Assembly: GCA_021292165.1 (NCBI GenBank)
Contig: CM037876.1
Span: 204,311,200-204,375,199 of the forward strand
Direction: 5' to 3'
DNA from: Shinisaurus crocodilurus
Taxonomy: Eukaryota > Chordata > Lepidosauria > Squamata > Shinisauridae
Length of the DNA: 64,000 nt
The notes beneath the pieces are model-generated. The model was not told the origin of the DNA, ran no database searches, and worked only from the letters and a program-made list of their open reading frames with translations. Both the position numbers and the translations under genes were made by a program. Positions 35,070-47,510 of the stretch are shown one piece after another (the first letter of the stretch is position 1; every line of letters begins with the position of its first letter).

Positions 35070-35220
35070 CGTCATGCCCTGTGCGCTGGATCCCCGCGCT
35101 CTGTTTTTGGCGGCGGCGGGGGGGGGGAACCAGGGCAGCAACAGGACTTAAACAGCCCTGTTGCCCTGGTTCCCCCCCGCCAAAAACAGAGCGCGGGGAT
35201 CCAGCGCGCAGGACATGACG
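35070..35220. repeat. Long palindrome within the hAT
   Basis: The left arm (35070-35146) and right arm (35157-35220) are near-perfect reverse complements around a spacer of about 10 bp. Shared blocks include GGATCCCCGCGCTCTGTTTT and AACCAGGGCA. The arms could form a stable hairpin. Confidence 0.9.
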
Positions 35221-35473
35221 TGACGGGCGGCGGATCCGGCGTGCAGGACATGATGCGACGGGCAGCGGCGGGTCCAGCGCGGCCGGCACGGAGGCAGCAG
35301 GTAGGCCCGTCGTCCCCGTCCGCCGCATCACGGCCTGAGCCCTGGCGCGCAGCATGACGCTGCCTCACGCGGGCCTACCAATTGGTTTGGCCAATCAGGC
35401 GCGCCCCCCTTTACGGAGCCTCACGCCCCCCCAGGGGGGCGCGCCCCACTATTTGAGAAACACTGCACTAGGG

Positions 35474-37434
35474 GATTTAGTGTACATCATACAGCACTTT
35501 CAAATGCCATTTGAATCAACAGAGGCAAAACACAACAACAGAAACCACACAGAACTGGAACTCTTTTTTTACAAAGTTAATGTCTAGTAATCCATCTGGA
35601 GTAATTCTACTGGAACATATGCAACACGGCCATGCACAGAAGACACAGCACTTAACCTTCAAGAGCATATTGTTACACTCTCCAGGATGGGAAAACACCA
35701 GATTTTTGTATAATTCCAGGCATTAGACATTTAAAAAGCCCATGCAAGCCTAAACAAGATGAACAAAAAACCTACATCTCACACGCCTTCCTCTGGACAC
35801 AGAAGAGTGTGCAAAATCAACTTGCAAATCCACAGAGAAAAACAGATTCTATTCCAAGTTGTTTTGAGTTCACTGGACCCTGTTTAACCATGTGCAGTTG
35901 CCTGGCAACTTTCAACACATCCCTTGCTGATTGACTCGTGTCTGGCTGCCAGCATGAAACTTGAGGGATGCGATTGATGCTAATTTAGCCCTCAATTATG
36001 ACTGTCAAAACAATCCACTAGAAGAGAACAGCAGAAATAAATGCCAGGCATGTCATGCCTCACTAAATATTTCCAGTGGAAAGGGATGTTTGGTTTTGTC
36101 TGTAGTATCTGCAACTCAAGAGGTGCGGGAGTTGAGTTGAGGGGAAGGATTATGGGACACGAAGACTGACATGGGGAGAATTGCCTTTCATATGCCCTAA
36201 AGAGAGAGCACTCTCAAAGGCAGGTCTTCATCCTGAAACTCTGTTCAGAGTCCGTCTAAAAAATACTGAGAGAGCCATTTTTATTTTTCTAACAGGGGCA
36301 TTATCACTCATTCCAAGGTTTCAGTATGAACTACCCAATTAGAAAGTGTGTGCAATAAGCAATGTTGCAGTGACCATGTTCACTTTGTGCCAGAGAAACA
36401 CTGGGAAACTGAGCTTCTGAACCTGTGGAATATAAGAAAGAATGCACTTGTTTGGTCATTTTGACATTAGGTTCGACACTTTTCCTGACGTGAGTATTAA
36501 ATCCAATGTTGGGAAATTTGATATGTACTGTGAATACAAGCACCCTCAGTTCTTAAATAGAGGAGAAGGTGTTTATCCATGTCACATTATCTAAACACAC
36601 CCAAAAAGGGCAAGGAAAGTAATCCCTCCAGTCATAGCCACAAGGACAAAGGTGACAGGGTAGTCACCTAATGTGCAATGTGCACTGCTGCTACAGGTGG
36701 AAGGGCTGTTAGCAGCGAAGGAAACAGCTTTGGAAGCAGAATTATCCCACAGTAGGATTTCGTGTTCCTTCCACACGGGGAGCTTTGTTTTGGGCATTAC
36801 TGAAGGGTTGCTGAGCAACGGCAGATGGATGTGACACGGTTTATATCTTATTAAAGTTATAAGGTTTCAGGCAATAGAAATGCCAGACAAGCACTGGCAA
36901 CACACAAGCAGGCTACATCGAGTAAACACTGCATTGCTTGGACAGAGTTCAGAGGGGGGCGGGGAAGAGCGGGAAGGGGTGTGGATGTTTTAAATACATT
37001 TCAGCTAAATGGGATTGCTCTTCCTTTAACTATAAAAGTGATGAGTGACAGCTTACATGAATCCCCTTTTTAAGAGCTAAAGTAGCTAGTGCCCTCTTGG
37101 ACAGGAGTCCCAAACAATATCTTTTTTTGCTGTCTCCTAGAATGCTTCTGTGGCCTTACATCTGGGAGGTGTAAGCTCTCTGCACTTTCCCCTTCTCATC
37201 ACCTGGGCTTTCCATCTTCTCTCCATGTCAGGTTTTATCATCTATCTTTAGAAACAGGATTACTCCCCAAGTCCCTCTCTCTTTAAAAGGCACCTGAAAT
37301 GAAAAGAAAGGCATCGGAAAAGGTTTACCCACCTAATTTCTGTGTGCCACTTCTGTACTGTTATTAAAGACACAGGAGCAGGGCCAGTAACAAAACGTTG
37401 TCCACTCAACTTACAAGGCCTCTTTACTTGGGAG
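35474..37434. other. Intron sequence, nothing recognised
   Basis: Unique-looking DUSP8 intron sequence. It is one of the longer stretches here without an obvious repeat, so a candidate for conserved non-coding sequence. Confidence 0.45.
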
Positions 37435-37625
37435 GAGAGACCCTAGCTCAGCGGTGAAGCGCCTGCTTTACACACAGACGGTCCAAACTAGATCAATCCC
37501 TGGTATTTCAGGTAGCAGGGTTAGGAAAGCCCCCTGCCTGAACCGTGGAGAGCCACAGCCAACGAGAGTAGACAGCACTGGCCTAGACGAAACAATGGTC
37601 TGATTCAGTATAAGGCACCTTCCTG
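37435..37625 (+). mobile_element. tRNA-derived SINE (second family)
   Basis: The head 'ctagctcagcggtgaagcgc' carries an A-box-like TAGCTCAGNGGT, with a degraded B-box near 'ccaaactagatcaatccctg'. The body ends with 'acaatggtctgattcagtat' and 'aaggcaccttcctgctac'. The family is shared with 47305-47510. It is a SINE, not a tRNA gene. Confidence 0.85.
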
Positions 37626-37974
37626 CTACTAAGGAGACCCACAAGGCTGTCACAATTACAACCATCCTTTTTCTCTCTCAGCCTAAGTAAAAGACATCTT
37701 CTGCAGCTGAAGTAACAATTAGGCTGTGTGTGCAGGTAGTCCTAGGAAGACTTCTGGGATAACCAAGTGACAAATTAGGGTTGCCAACTTTGTTCCTGAT
37801 GGAGGCTATGTGCCTTTAGTAACTGCAGGGTATGCAAATACTGAACAGGTGTAGTTTTCCCCGGTGTAGAGATACAGTGATGGAGAAAGTTGTCCCATTG
37901 AATTTCTGGCTGTCAAGCAGCTAATAAAGGCACAAAGTCTCTCTTAGGGGGGAAAAGGCTATCGTGCCTTAAAT

Positions 37975-38108
37975 ACAGGGAGGGGCAACTTGTGGCCTTC
38001 AGATATCTTGGCCCAGAACTCCTATGATCCCTCACCATTGGCTATGGCTAGGGATGATGGGAGTTGTACGCCAAAACAACTGTAGGGCCACAAGTTGCCC
38101 ACTTCTGC
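37975..38108. mobile_element. Palindromic hAT MITE
   Basis: Starts near CAGGGAGGGGCAACTTGTGG and ends AAGTTGCCCACTTCTG. The arms pair through 'ggccttcagatatcttggcc' and 'cgccaaaacaactgtagggc'. The target duplication is weak. Confidence 0.8.
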
Positions 38109-38737
38109 ATTAATAGCTTTGAGTTTTCTTCCCACTGCTGCATGGCAAGCTGCCCTCGCTAACCATTAAAGGCGCAGGAGCTCTATCCTCCTTTGCATTT
38201 GGTCACCCTGGGCAAAGTTTCCAAGAAGGTGTGCATGCCACCAAGATCCCATGAGAGCAGTCTTGAATCTTCTATGAGGAATTGCTCTTTCAAGTAGTGT
38301 AAAACAAGCGTATGCGGGGGACAAGTCTCCACAACCGTTTAAACAACCATTTGTGAGTCTGACAGACCAAATGTGAAAAAGCCTTGTTGTTCTAAACTCA
38401 CTGACTTGGATTACAGAAGGGAGTTTGCCCTCCTGAGTGAACCCATAAAATCAAAGCAAAACCTCCCAATTAGTGAAGCACAGCATCTAGAGCCCCCTTT
38501 GATTCTTCCTCACATTCAAAAGGCTATGACCCTAGGCACACATGTGTGAAAGTAAGTGTTACTGAAATCCATGGGATTTCAACTTCCACAGGAAATGTGT
38601 TTTGAGTTGGTTTGCTGTGATAACAGGACTGATCACCTCCCTCACTTTAGTTTTACTAAGGAAGGAGATGGATTGCAGTTTCCCAATGTAAACCCCGCCC
38701 CCCATTAGCAAGGTATAAGCATAAACAGCAACTCAGA

Positions 38738-39030
38738 GTGTGGGCGGAGTATGAGTTTTTGTTGAACCATGGGTTGTTGTTGCATCATGGGTTATTGTTA
38801 CATGCAAACCCTGCACTATGGTTTAACTATAGGTTGTTAACCACAAACAACCCAGAGTTCACAACCCAACAACAAACCATCGGTTGTCTTCCTGAGTTGT
38901 TCGTGGTTAACAACCCATAGTTAAACCATAGTACAGGGTTCGCATGCAATGTCAACCTATGATTCAACAACAACCTGCAATTCAACAGCAACACATACTC
39001 AGGGTTGTTATGATGTGAGAACCAGGCCAC
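38738..39030. mobile_element. Palindromic element, compact class
   Basis: The inner hairpin (38800-38946) has arms 'gcactatggtttaactatag' and 'aacccatagttaaaccatag', with the shared 'cacaacccaacaacaaacca' core. The outer arms carry 'gttgaaccatgggttgttgt' and the edge 'ttgttatgatgtgagaacca'. Confidence 0.75.
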
Positions 39031-39141
39031 AGTCTCAGTAGGGCTGGCAGTCCAAACTAGAGAGGGCACCTGTACCTTTAACTGTTCCAGGCAGTGCTGG
39101 CACCATGTTTGAGTGGGGTGCTTGGGCAGGCAGAACACCAT

Positions 39142-39232
39142 CTCCAGATTCTGTGAGGGTTCCTGTATCTTCAAGTTTTAAACTCTTTAAGAGTTTAAAG
39201 GTACAAGTGCCCTCACAGAGTCTGGAGATGGC
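39142..39232. repeat. Palindrome of about 90 bp
   Basis: 'catctccagattctgtgagg' pairs with 'cctcacagagtctggagatg' around 'aaactctttaagagttt'. No recognised element; probably a MITE remnant. Confidence 0.75.
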
Positions 39233-39989
39233 AACTCAGCAGGCCTGCAATCCTAAGCCTTGAATGAGCTATACTGATCTCAGCGGGACTTGCTCCCTGA
39301 GTAACCATGTACAGGACCAGTCTGCACGAGTGTAAAATATATCCTTCCTGTATTTTACATACATACATACCAACCCAAATTATATGCAGCATACATAAAA
39401 ACTGGTCTCCCTCTTCTACCTTTTCCTTCAGCGGCCATCCTCTCAAATTGCAAACCAGCAGGGCCTGTGGCTTTATGTTCAGTACCTACTATACTGTTTA
39501 AGAATAAATAAATAAAGGATAAACTCAAAAGGGAGGCATTTTTAGGATCTCTGGCTGCCTCCTCCCCAGCTTCAAATTCTGTCAGCAGGAAACCAGAAAG
39601 GAGGGCAGGAGCCTGTCAGGAAGAATAATGGGGTAGGACAATTGTGCCTATGATGTCACCCTTCCTGCCATCTGCTACTCAGCAGCAGCTCCACTCACCC
39701 CTGCCCCCTCCCCCATCACAAACAAAAAGACCCCACATAATAACATGAGGGTGATTCACTCCACTGCTGCCTTCTACATGTCCATCCTCCTCCCAAGAGA
39801 ATTTGAAGAAGCGTCGCTGGTGACAAAGGGAAGCCGAAACCTGTATTTTAAATGTATTTTTTTTTTAATTGTCACAAGAATGGAGATGATGCAGGGTTGA
39901 GGGTGGGTGGTGGGAACAAGTGCAGCAGTGAGGGCACCCTTAGGACACATGAGTCCGAAAAACCCCAATACCACCAGGATCTTGCAGTG

Positions 39990-40770
39990 AACGCGGTGAA
40001 CAAGCCGACACCCCCTTTTCGCGAGCTAAGATCACGTGCGCCTTTGGTTCCATTTGACAGCTGTCAGATGGAACCAAAGGAGAAAATAAACTTACCTGCA
40101 GCCTCTGTGGGGCAATGCCCAGGGCGGGTAACATGCTGGACTTTGCCAGCAGGCGCCCCCCTGAACATTGCCCACCCGAGGCTCTCCGTTCCCACAGTTG
40201 CGCAAGTGGGTGGGGGTGGGGGTAAAAGTTAAAAAAAATTACAAATATTTGTAAAATTGGGAGGGAGGGTGTTTAAAAAAATTGGCAACTACGAGCAGCC
40301 CCTCCAAGGTGCTGCTGGAGCACATTGAAAGGACTGTCTGTAGTTGTCAAAATGGGGGTCGCAAAAGCCAGCTTGACAGCGGACTTTCGTGATCTCCAGG
40401 AAAAAAAAGTTCAAACTACCAAAAAAAGGCCACCAGAAGCCCCAAACAGCTCCCGATTGTGGTGGGGAGTGGGGCAAAGCCAGTGCCAGCTGCCCTGAAG
40501 TGCTGCTTGGGCACTTTTGGGGAGGCTGGCACTGACAAGTGCCAGGGAATGCTTGGCAAGAGTGGCAACTGGCAAGGGGTTTTTGCCGCTCTTGCCAAGT
40601 GGGTTGGTAGCTGATTCCCTGTGCCCACAATGGGATCGGTTGCCCGGGTTTGGACAAGTCGACAAACCATTGTGGGTGCAACAACCCCTAAAACAAGCCA
40701 TGGGTTGTCAGGGTGGCTTGTTGCCCTCAAACAAGGCACCTGCAGGAATCGGTCTGGGTTCGCACAATAC
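39990..40770 (+). mobile_element. Foldback-family element (GGTTCRCAC ends)
   Basis: Same body as 42960-43800: 'gacagctgtcagatggaacc', 'catgctggactttgccagca', 'ctccaaggtgctgctggagc', 'cgctcttgccaagtgggttg'. It ends with 'cgacaaaccattgtgggtgc' and 'ggttcgcacaatacaacaaa'. Open frames on both strands are by-products of its composition. Confidence 0.75.
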
Positions 40771-40965
40771 AACAAATGTAACAAATAAATGAATAAATGG
40801 CCACGTTCCTGAATTCTTCAGAATCCATGCTTCAGATAAGTATACCACCTGAACTTGCCACAGGAAGGCCCTGCTATCCCAATCGAACACACACAGGAGA
40901 GTAATGCTATGGCTGCAAGCTTAAGAGGGAGGACCCAAGTTAATAAATGGACTGATAGTCCTTCA

Positions 40966-41203
40966 AGGCGTGGTGCAGTGGTTAAGAGTGTTGGAGATCC
41001 AGGTTTTAGCCCCCACCTGGCCATGAAACTCACTGGGTGACTTTGGGCCAGTTACTGAGTCTCAGCCTCACCTACCTCACAGGGTTGTTGTGAGGACAAA
41101 AATGGGGTGGAGGACGACGACCATGTAAACCGCCTTGCATTCCTTGCAAGAGGGAAAAAGGTGGGATATAAATGTAATAATAAATGAAATATTAATAAAT
41201 AAG
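40966..41203 (+). mobile_element. Sauria-type tRNA SINE, with internal deletion
   Basis: Plus-strand copy with 'gtggtgcagtggttaagagt' at the head, 'aaactcactgggtgactttg' in the body and 'ggtgggatataaatgtaata' at the tail. About 10 bp are missing in the head relative to the copies at 47069 and 54921 (the 'actgggactcgg' segment). Confidence 0.92.
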
Positions 41204-41824
41204 GTATCTGATGACAACGACAGCAAATACATTAAAAATAAAACTTAAGAAGGGCTATGTGTATTCCATGCAGATTTTACACAAGCACCAAATTTGATAC
41301 TGGATGCAGAAATCAACATCCTGAAAAATGTTTACTTTCTCTTCCTGCCCACCCCCACCCTTAAATTTACTTACAAGTATAAGATAATATTATAAGATAA
41401 AATTACAAACATCCTGAAAATAAGTAAGCCCTATTCAGGCCTTCACCCCTCATGCCATTATAATTGCTTAAAGGGGACTGCAGGGTTCTACAATCACAGG
41501 GGGTGATCGTACAGGTAGAGTAGCTTCCTTTTCCAGACTTTCTTACCCAATGCCTGGATGGTGTGGGGCAGGGACGAGGATGCAACAATAGGGGCAGAAA
41601 ATGTGGCCCCGCTCTCCCCTTTATGCATTTGTAACAGCATGGGCCAGAGTGCCTAAGTAGGGCTATTGATCAAGCAAAAAGGCACACTTGCAGCCCCCCA
41701 TGTCTATATAAGCTTGGAAGTTTATGGACTGAAATGGTAACATGGCAGGAGCCAGCGGTATAGGTGCATAGGATTTCCAGTGGCCCTGCCTAACTCCTTG
41801 TCTATCCCCATGACTAGCAGAAGC

Positions 41825-41905
41825 AGTATAAAATTAAGCAAAATTAAGCACTGTACGCAAATTTGCTAAATCTGCATAATTTATTCAGGCTGTAGAATTC
41901 AGCAG
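41825..41905 (+). repeat. Dispersed repeat shared with 44745-44830
   Basis: 'gcataatttattcaggctgt' followed by 'agaattcagc' recurs near 44796 ('gcataatttattcaggctgc'). The preceding 'aagcaaaatt'-type text is also shared. Family unknown. Confidence 0.6.
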
Positions 41906-42054
41906 GGTTTTTTTTGCTATTGAACTTGGGTTACCTTGCTGCAGAATTTTGTTTTTTAAAGGACAGAATACACACGATGTGGATCTTGGGTGGTTACACA
42001 GATGTTTAAAAAAGTATTTTACATAGAGATTTATATACAGATGTTATTAAGGGT

Positions 42055-42160
42055 GCAATCCTATGCAGACATACAAGGGAGTAAGCCCCACAGAATCCAG
42101 TGGGAGTTACTTCTGAGTGAACATGCAATTAATGTATTGCAATTAACGTATTGCACCTTG
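42055..42160 (+). repeat. Short dispersed repeat (gcaatcctatg type)
   Basis: 'gtgcaatcctatgcagacat' with 'gagtaagccccacagaatcc' and 'gggagttacttctgagtgaa' is a two-sided imperfect palindrome. Related copies lie at 10466-10558, 23410-23475, 39240-39305, 48478-48560 and around 53540-53700. It is common in squamates; I cannot name the family. Confidence 0.7.
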
Positions 42161-42959
42161 CCTGGATGATGCAGTGCCGCTATCTTTAAGTGTACCAAGA
42201 CAGGCTATAGCTACTGCACTTTCTATCCTGTTCCTTTATCAGTCTGCTCCCCAACTTGTTGGAGCATTTAAAAGATACAGACAATTCCCCATCACTCCCC
42301 ATTCATGCCAGTATTATAGCATAACTGAACATCTGCAAAGCATGCAACTGTAGGGTTATTTTAAAGGTGGTAACCCTATGGGAAGACGGGGGGCCATCTC
42401 TCTCCCCAAATGGCTGTTATGGTCAGGGTGGGAAGGTTGGTGCTTCTACTGTGCACATGCTACTCACAGGTTTGCACCATAGCCTGCCATAGTACCATCC
42501 CAGCTGCAGCATGAGCATCCTAAACACAATGATCCAGTTTGCACATTATGACTACCCATTGGTTATTTAAACCCTGAGTACTCATGAATGAGTGGGAGCA
42601 AGTGAGCTCCCACTGACCTAGGTTGTTTTGCGTGATGTTCGAACCAAGAATTGTTGGTTGTTGGAGGAGGGACATCCCCAAGTTGTTCTTAGGTCACCAT
42701 TCCAAATTTGGAATTGTATACCTGTATACTTTTCTACCAAAAAAGAAATGTTTAACCCCTTAGAAATCCCACCTTAAAAATGGAGATTTCCAGTTTGACA
42801 GATCAGCAGATCTGTCAAAGAGGAATTACGTCCATAAATGGAAGTGTTGCATGTTCTCAAGATGCTAGCATCTCGAGGACACTTACAAACCTGAGGGGAC
42901 ACTGGGGGCACATGATCCCCCCAAAAAAAACCTGAGGATCCCGCTGTGAAAGGATGAAC

Positions 42960-43800
42960 AAGGCCACCACTTTCACAAACAAGGATCACTCCAGGCTTCG
43001 CAAGCATTCAACAGATTGGCTTCTGACAGCTGTCAAATGCTTTCAAAGGGGGGGATTTACTTACCTGCACCCGCAGGGAGTCACTGGATAGGGTGGGCAC
43101 CTGCTGGACTTTGCCAGCAGGCACCCCCCCTGCTGAATACCCACCCCAGGTTCCCCACTGCCACTCCCACATAACTGTAGGCATCCGCAGTTGAGCAAGA
43201 GCAGCGAGGTGTTTTTAAAGCACTTCAAATATTTGCAAAAATTAGGGGGAATTAAAAAATAATAATACTTGCAACCACGGGTAGCTCCTCCAAGGTACTG
43301 CTGGGGCACCTTCGAGGGACTGCTTGTAGCTGTCAAAAGGGGGATCGTGAAAGTTGGTTTCACAGCTGGCTTTTGTGGTCTGAAGAATTTTTTTTTTTAA
43401 GGTGGCAAAAACGCTACAGCGAGTCCAAAAGGGCTCGCAGCAGGGAGGGGGGGGAACCTGTGCCAGCCACCCCTATGTGCCACTTGGGCACTTTTGGGTG
43501 CTGGCAATGGCAGTCACCTGGTAGCCATTTGGCAAGAGCAGCAAGGGGGTTTTGCTGCTCTTGCCAAGTGGCTTGCTAAAGGTTTGGGTTGACCCACAAT
43601 GGGTCGTATCATCCAGGTTTGGACGACACAACAAACCATTGTGGGTTAAACAGACCCTACTACAAGCCATGGGTTGTCAGGGTGGCTTATAACCCAAACT
43701 TAAGCCACCTTGACTAAACTATGACAGGTTCACATGACATGACAACCCACTGCGGCTTATAAGCCACAGTGGGTTATCGTGTCATGTGAACCAGTCTGTG
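42960..43800 (+). mobile_element. Foldback-family element (GGTTCRCAC ends)
   Basis: The body order matches 40025-40770 and 56400-57242. It runs through 'gacagctgtcaaatgctttc', 'cctgctggactttgccagca', 'gtgaaagttggtttcacagc', 'gtgccacttgggcacttttg' and 'ctgctcttgccaagtggctt' to ends with 'gacaacccactgcggcttat' and 'gtgtcatgtgaacc'. The last 75 bp (43725-43800) are a separate near-perfect palindrome. Confidence 0.75.
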
Positions 43801-44084
43801 TGAAAGCTTATGAATATGTGTTGCTCACTTCGCCCTCTCCAGTCCTTTACTAATCCTGTGTACCACCCCACCTTGCCACCTGCTGTGGCCCCACAACAGA
43901 TACAAGAATGTGGTGGGAGGCAAATAATAGTATATTGTCCTGAAACAAAGACCTGATAACCCTATTCCTAGCACACGGTGAGCCCTAAGGCTGAGAAATG
44001 CCTTTATTGTTCATCCCTAATTTAGAGTGGTACTGAAGTGTAATAGATGCTAAAGTGTTTCATGTGGACTGGGAGAACCAGGCA

Positions 44085-44220
44085 CAAATCGCTACTCAAA
44101 CCATAAAGTTCTCTCTTTGGCATAGGCAAGTCATGTCTCTCTCAGCCTAACCTACCTCACAGGCTCATTGTGAGAATAACATACAGCCCTTTGGAGGAAT
44201 GTGATAGAATAAACAAATTA
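44085..44220 (+). mobile_element. Diverged Sauria-like SINE fragment
   Basis: The segment 'tctctctcagcctaacctac' followed by 'ctcacaggctcattgtgaga' matches the body of the Sauria SINEs. The head is strongly diverged and the tail is degraded. An old copy. Confidence 0.65.
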
Positions 44221-44830
44221 TGCGGCAGAAATCTCCAACTCTGTTCTTCTGGAATTGCCCTATTTCCCAAAGGTGCTAATTAACTAGCACCAAAAATCTC
44301 ACAAGGCATTCCTCCTATTGGGTTTTAAACCATTCACATCTGCACTAAACCTAGCAACAACAAAATTGTCCTGTGCAGGGAAGAAGAAGTTAAAAAAAAA
44401 AGCACTGCAAAACTGCTTTCCCCACTTCTCAAACACTGAGAGCTAGGAACTTCATGCTGTCATATGCTTAAAACCTCTATTCTATAATATATTTTCTTGT
44501 CAATACATTTTGTTGAAACCAATGGAACATAAAACACAGGTTTGATGATTCTCAACTATGTCTCTCACTGAAAGCAATGGTAAATAGGATGTAGATCTAT
44601 CAATTTAGCAGGCATATCAGAAGGAACATCTTCATATGCCATGTGATTAGTTTACAGAATTCACTATCACAAGATGTAGCGATAGCCACTATTTTAGATG
44701 GATTTAAAAATGATTCCTATAGGATCAGTCTAGCCATATCTGAAGCAGAATATACTATGTAAAAATAAGCAAAATATGCCAATTTGTTAGGTTTGCATAA
44801 TTTATTCAGGCTGCAGAATTCAGCTGCAAA

Positions 44831-45815
44831 TATCATGCATAGTATATCCATACCTACATAAGGGGGCAACAATACCACTAAGCAGATGTAGTACATAGTA
44901 CTATCACTTACACACATAGATCCTTTGAAGTCTAGTAAGATGAACACAAAAAACCTGTACAAGTTTTTGAGTGCAAGATGTATGTCGAGAAATCTTTCGT
45001 TCCTGTGAAAGTCATCTTGAAAATTTCCCCAAGTGCATTTACCACTGTCGGGTATTTTTGCTCAGGTGATTTCCCCTCTAGATTTTCCTATTTGCCATTT
45101 TCGTTGTTATCTGAAGTCAGAAACAGGAAACTTTGAAGCGTTTGAATTTGAGCCACAAAGCAAAAAAGGAAGAAAATGTAAAGCAACAACCACACCAAGC
45201 CCTAATTTCCTAGACTTTTCAGCCCAACTGCATTTTTAAATCTTTCACACAAATGAAAACCTTTAATAGTCAAAAAGCATTTCCAATAAACTCTGGTGAG
45301 AAGAATTACAGCCAAGCTAGATTATATGCACACAATTAGCCATTTTTACTTTTATAAAGTAAAAAACAGGTGCTGGGGGGGGGGGGTGGCAATCAGGACT
45401 CTGGTGTGATGAAGAGCAGGGGAGCTTTAACCCTTTGCCCCCTGCCCCCTGCGATCCAATCCTAACTGGGCCTTCTGCTCTGGAAAAGAAATCTTCTATT
45501 GCCACAAATTGCTAACTGTATGAATGGCATCTCATGTAGTTTGGCCCTTAGCTTCTGCATGAGAAACCACTACAGAGGCAAGAAAAAGTTTCAGCCTTGG
45601 TAAAGGTAATATGAAAAGTAGGTGGGGAAAAGGCAACAAATAAAAATTTCCTTCTCTAGCATTGCCATTTTTTAAAAAACAAGTTTCCACCCTGCCTTTC
45701 TGCCCCCAAAAGGACTCCCAAGGAAGCTTCCAGATGGAAAACATGAAAATACAATAAAAATAATGAAATAAAACAAATATATCACATCAATAAAAGGGGT
45801 GAGCCTGTGCATGAT
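44831..45815. other. Intron sequence, nothing recognised
   Basis: AT-rich, with a G-run at 45375-45386. No exon or repeat recognised. Confidence 0.45.
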
Positions 45816-45918
45816 TAGACAGGGGGGAAAAAAGTCCTACAACTCCCAGCATACCCCAACCAGCATGGCTGGCTGGGACATGCTGGGAGTTGTAGGACTT
45901 TTTTTCCTGTCTAAGCAT
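45816..45918. repeat. Near-perfect palindrome of about 100 bp
   Basis: 'agacaggggggaaaaaagtc' and 'ctacaactcccagcataccc' pair with 'gggagttgtaggactttttt' and 'tcctgtct' around 'cagcatggctgg'. The centre resembles the palindromic hAT MITEs, but the tips differ, so it may be another family. Confidence 0.8.
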
Positions 45919-47068
45919 GCATAAGATTGCACCCTAAATCATTAAAAACAGCAGCATGAGAGAGGCATAAAACAATTGGGTCAATTTAGATTTAAATACA
46001 TCGCCACAGCAGCAGGAGAGCAGATTAAAGGCACAGAGGAAAACAACAAACAATTGCTGCCCTTTTAAAACTGGAGAGAGGGCCCCAGCTGAACCTGTTT
46101 GAGGGGGACATTCCACATTCTGGACACCACTACTGGGAAGGCTAGGACTCCAGGTGTATAAGCAATTATTGCTAGGTTGATCCATTGCTTATTTTAGAAT
46201 CCAAATTACATGAACATCATATGTCACAGGACGTATTTGCTCTTCGGTTTTGTGCCTGTTGCTTCTTAACACCTTTGGTCAGTTCCATGCACAGTCAGAG
46301 GTAAAATTTTAGCATGGAAGAATGACCAACACAGTATTTGTTCAATATCTATCCATGAATGAAAGTTGAGGCCTGCTGCATGCCTGCATTCATTTGCAGC
46401 TAGCAATATGGGTGTGTAGGGAGGGATAGGAGACCTGTTATATAGGAACCCTGTGGCTGCTTCCTTTTCCAGAGAAGGATACGGATTGCTTCCTACAGAA
46501 TTGCAAGAGCCGCTCCATAATCATCAAGCAGGAATTAATTTTCTGGGGTCTTTGGCCATTTCTCAGCTCTCCACATTCCATTGGTCGTTCTGCCCACTGC
46601 TTCATGTGGCTGTTCTCTACTAAGATAACTAAATAACAAAATTCTGCACAAAGGCAACCCAAATTCTGGCCTTCAAACAGAGAGCAGTGCTATGACCTGT
46701 ATGAAATACGCAAAGGAAGCAAACATGCATACCTTTGCTTATTTTGCAAACTATATTCTCCCTTTGCAAGTCATGGGGAAGGAAAAACGCTGAAACCTTA
46801 CTCCCTGATGGTCACTGACAATCCTATTCAACGCCCATCTCTAGCTTCTGAGATTTCAACAGGTTGACTGCATATTTGAAGCCTATCTTTGTGGTCAAAA
46901 GGCTGTTGCCTTTTTTTTTTTTTTTTTTTTTAAAGAAAAAGCAAAGTGAAGGTTCTCAAGACATAGAACTATGCACCCAGTATAAAATTCCATGCTTATA
47001 TGGCACCTCACCTGCACAGAATCATGGAATGCATACAGCTCTACAGATGACCTCAGGGATCACCCATT
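45919..47068. other. Intron sequence, nothing recognised
   Basis: Unique-looking sequence with one poly(T) run at 46909. Confidence 0.45.
46909..46931. repeat. Poly(T) run
   Basis: About 23 T followed by AAAGAAAAAGC; no retroelement body recognised. Confidence 0.9.
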
Positions 47069-47293
47069 TGTGTGGCATAGTGGTGAGAGTGTTGGACTGG
47101 GACTCGGGAGATCCGGGTTCTAGTCCCCGCTTGGCCATGAAACTCACTGGGTGACTTTGGGCCAGTCACTGACTCTCAGCCTAACCTACCTCACAGGGTT
47201 GTTGTGAGGATAAAATGGAGAGGAGGAGGATTATGTAAGCCGCCTTGGGTTCCTTGCGGGGGAAAAGGCGGGGTATAAATATAATAAATAAAA
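47069..47293 (+). mobile_element. Sauria-type tRNA SINE
   Basis: Nearly full-length copy from 'tgtggcatagtggtgagagt' to 'ggcggggtataaatataata'. It is close in sequence to the copy at 54921-55165 and so relatively young. It is followed within 15 bp by another tRNA-derived SINE. Confidence 0.93.
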
Positions 47294-47304
47294 TTTGGGA
47301 ATGG

Positions 47305-47510
47305 CTCCTTAACCCATGGCCCAGGGGTACAGCATATGCGTTGCATGCAGAAGGTCCCAGGTTCAATCCCAGGCTTCCAGTCAGGGATGGAAAAATTCCT
47401 GCCTGAAACGCTGGATGGCCGCTGCCAGTCAGTGTCGAGAATACTGAGCTAGATGGACCAGTGGTCTGACTGTAAGTACAGTATAAGGCAACTTCTTATG
47501 TTCCTAACCT
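47305..47510 (+). mobile_element. tRNA-derived SINE (second family)
   Basis: The head has 'catgcagaaggtcccaggtt' and 'caatcccagg' (B-box). The end has 'agctagatggaccagtggtc' and 'aaggcaacttcttatgttcc'. The first bases of the tRNA-like part are degraded. Confidence 0.87.

Larger units (their letters stand above)
34331..35465. mobile_element. Non-autonomous hAT transposon with 8-bp target duplication
   Basis: The element begins CAGTGCTTCTCAATTATTTT and ends ATTTGAGAAACACTG, which are imperfect terminal inverted repeats with hAT-like CAGTG/CACTG tips. It is flanked by CACTAGGG on both sides (34323-34330 and 35466-35473), a perfect 8-bp duplication. Inside are a second hAT-like left end ('cagtgatggcaaaccttttt', 34413), a GC-rich minisatellite (34870-35040) and a long palindrome (35070-35220). 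No transposase is seen. Several minus- and plus-strand open frames over the GC-rich part are artefacts of composition. Confidence 0.9.

Noticed and set aside
34755..35370. GC-rich open frames with Ala/Arg/Pro-rich translations
   Set aside because: They fall on the minisatellite and palindrome inside the hAT transposon.
47305..47385. tRNA gene
   Set aside because: No complete cloverleaf; A- and B-box-like parts belong to a SINE with a shared non-tRNA body.
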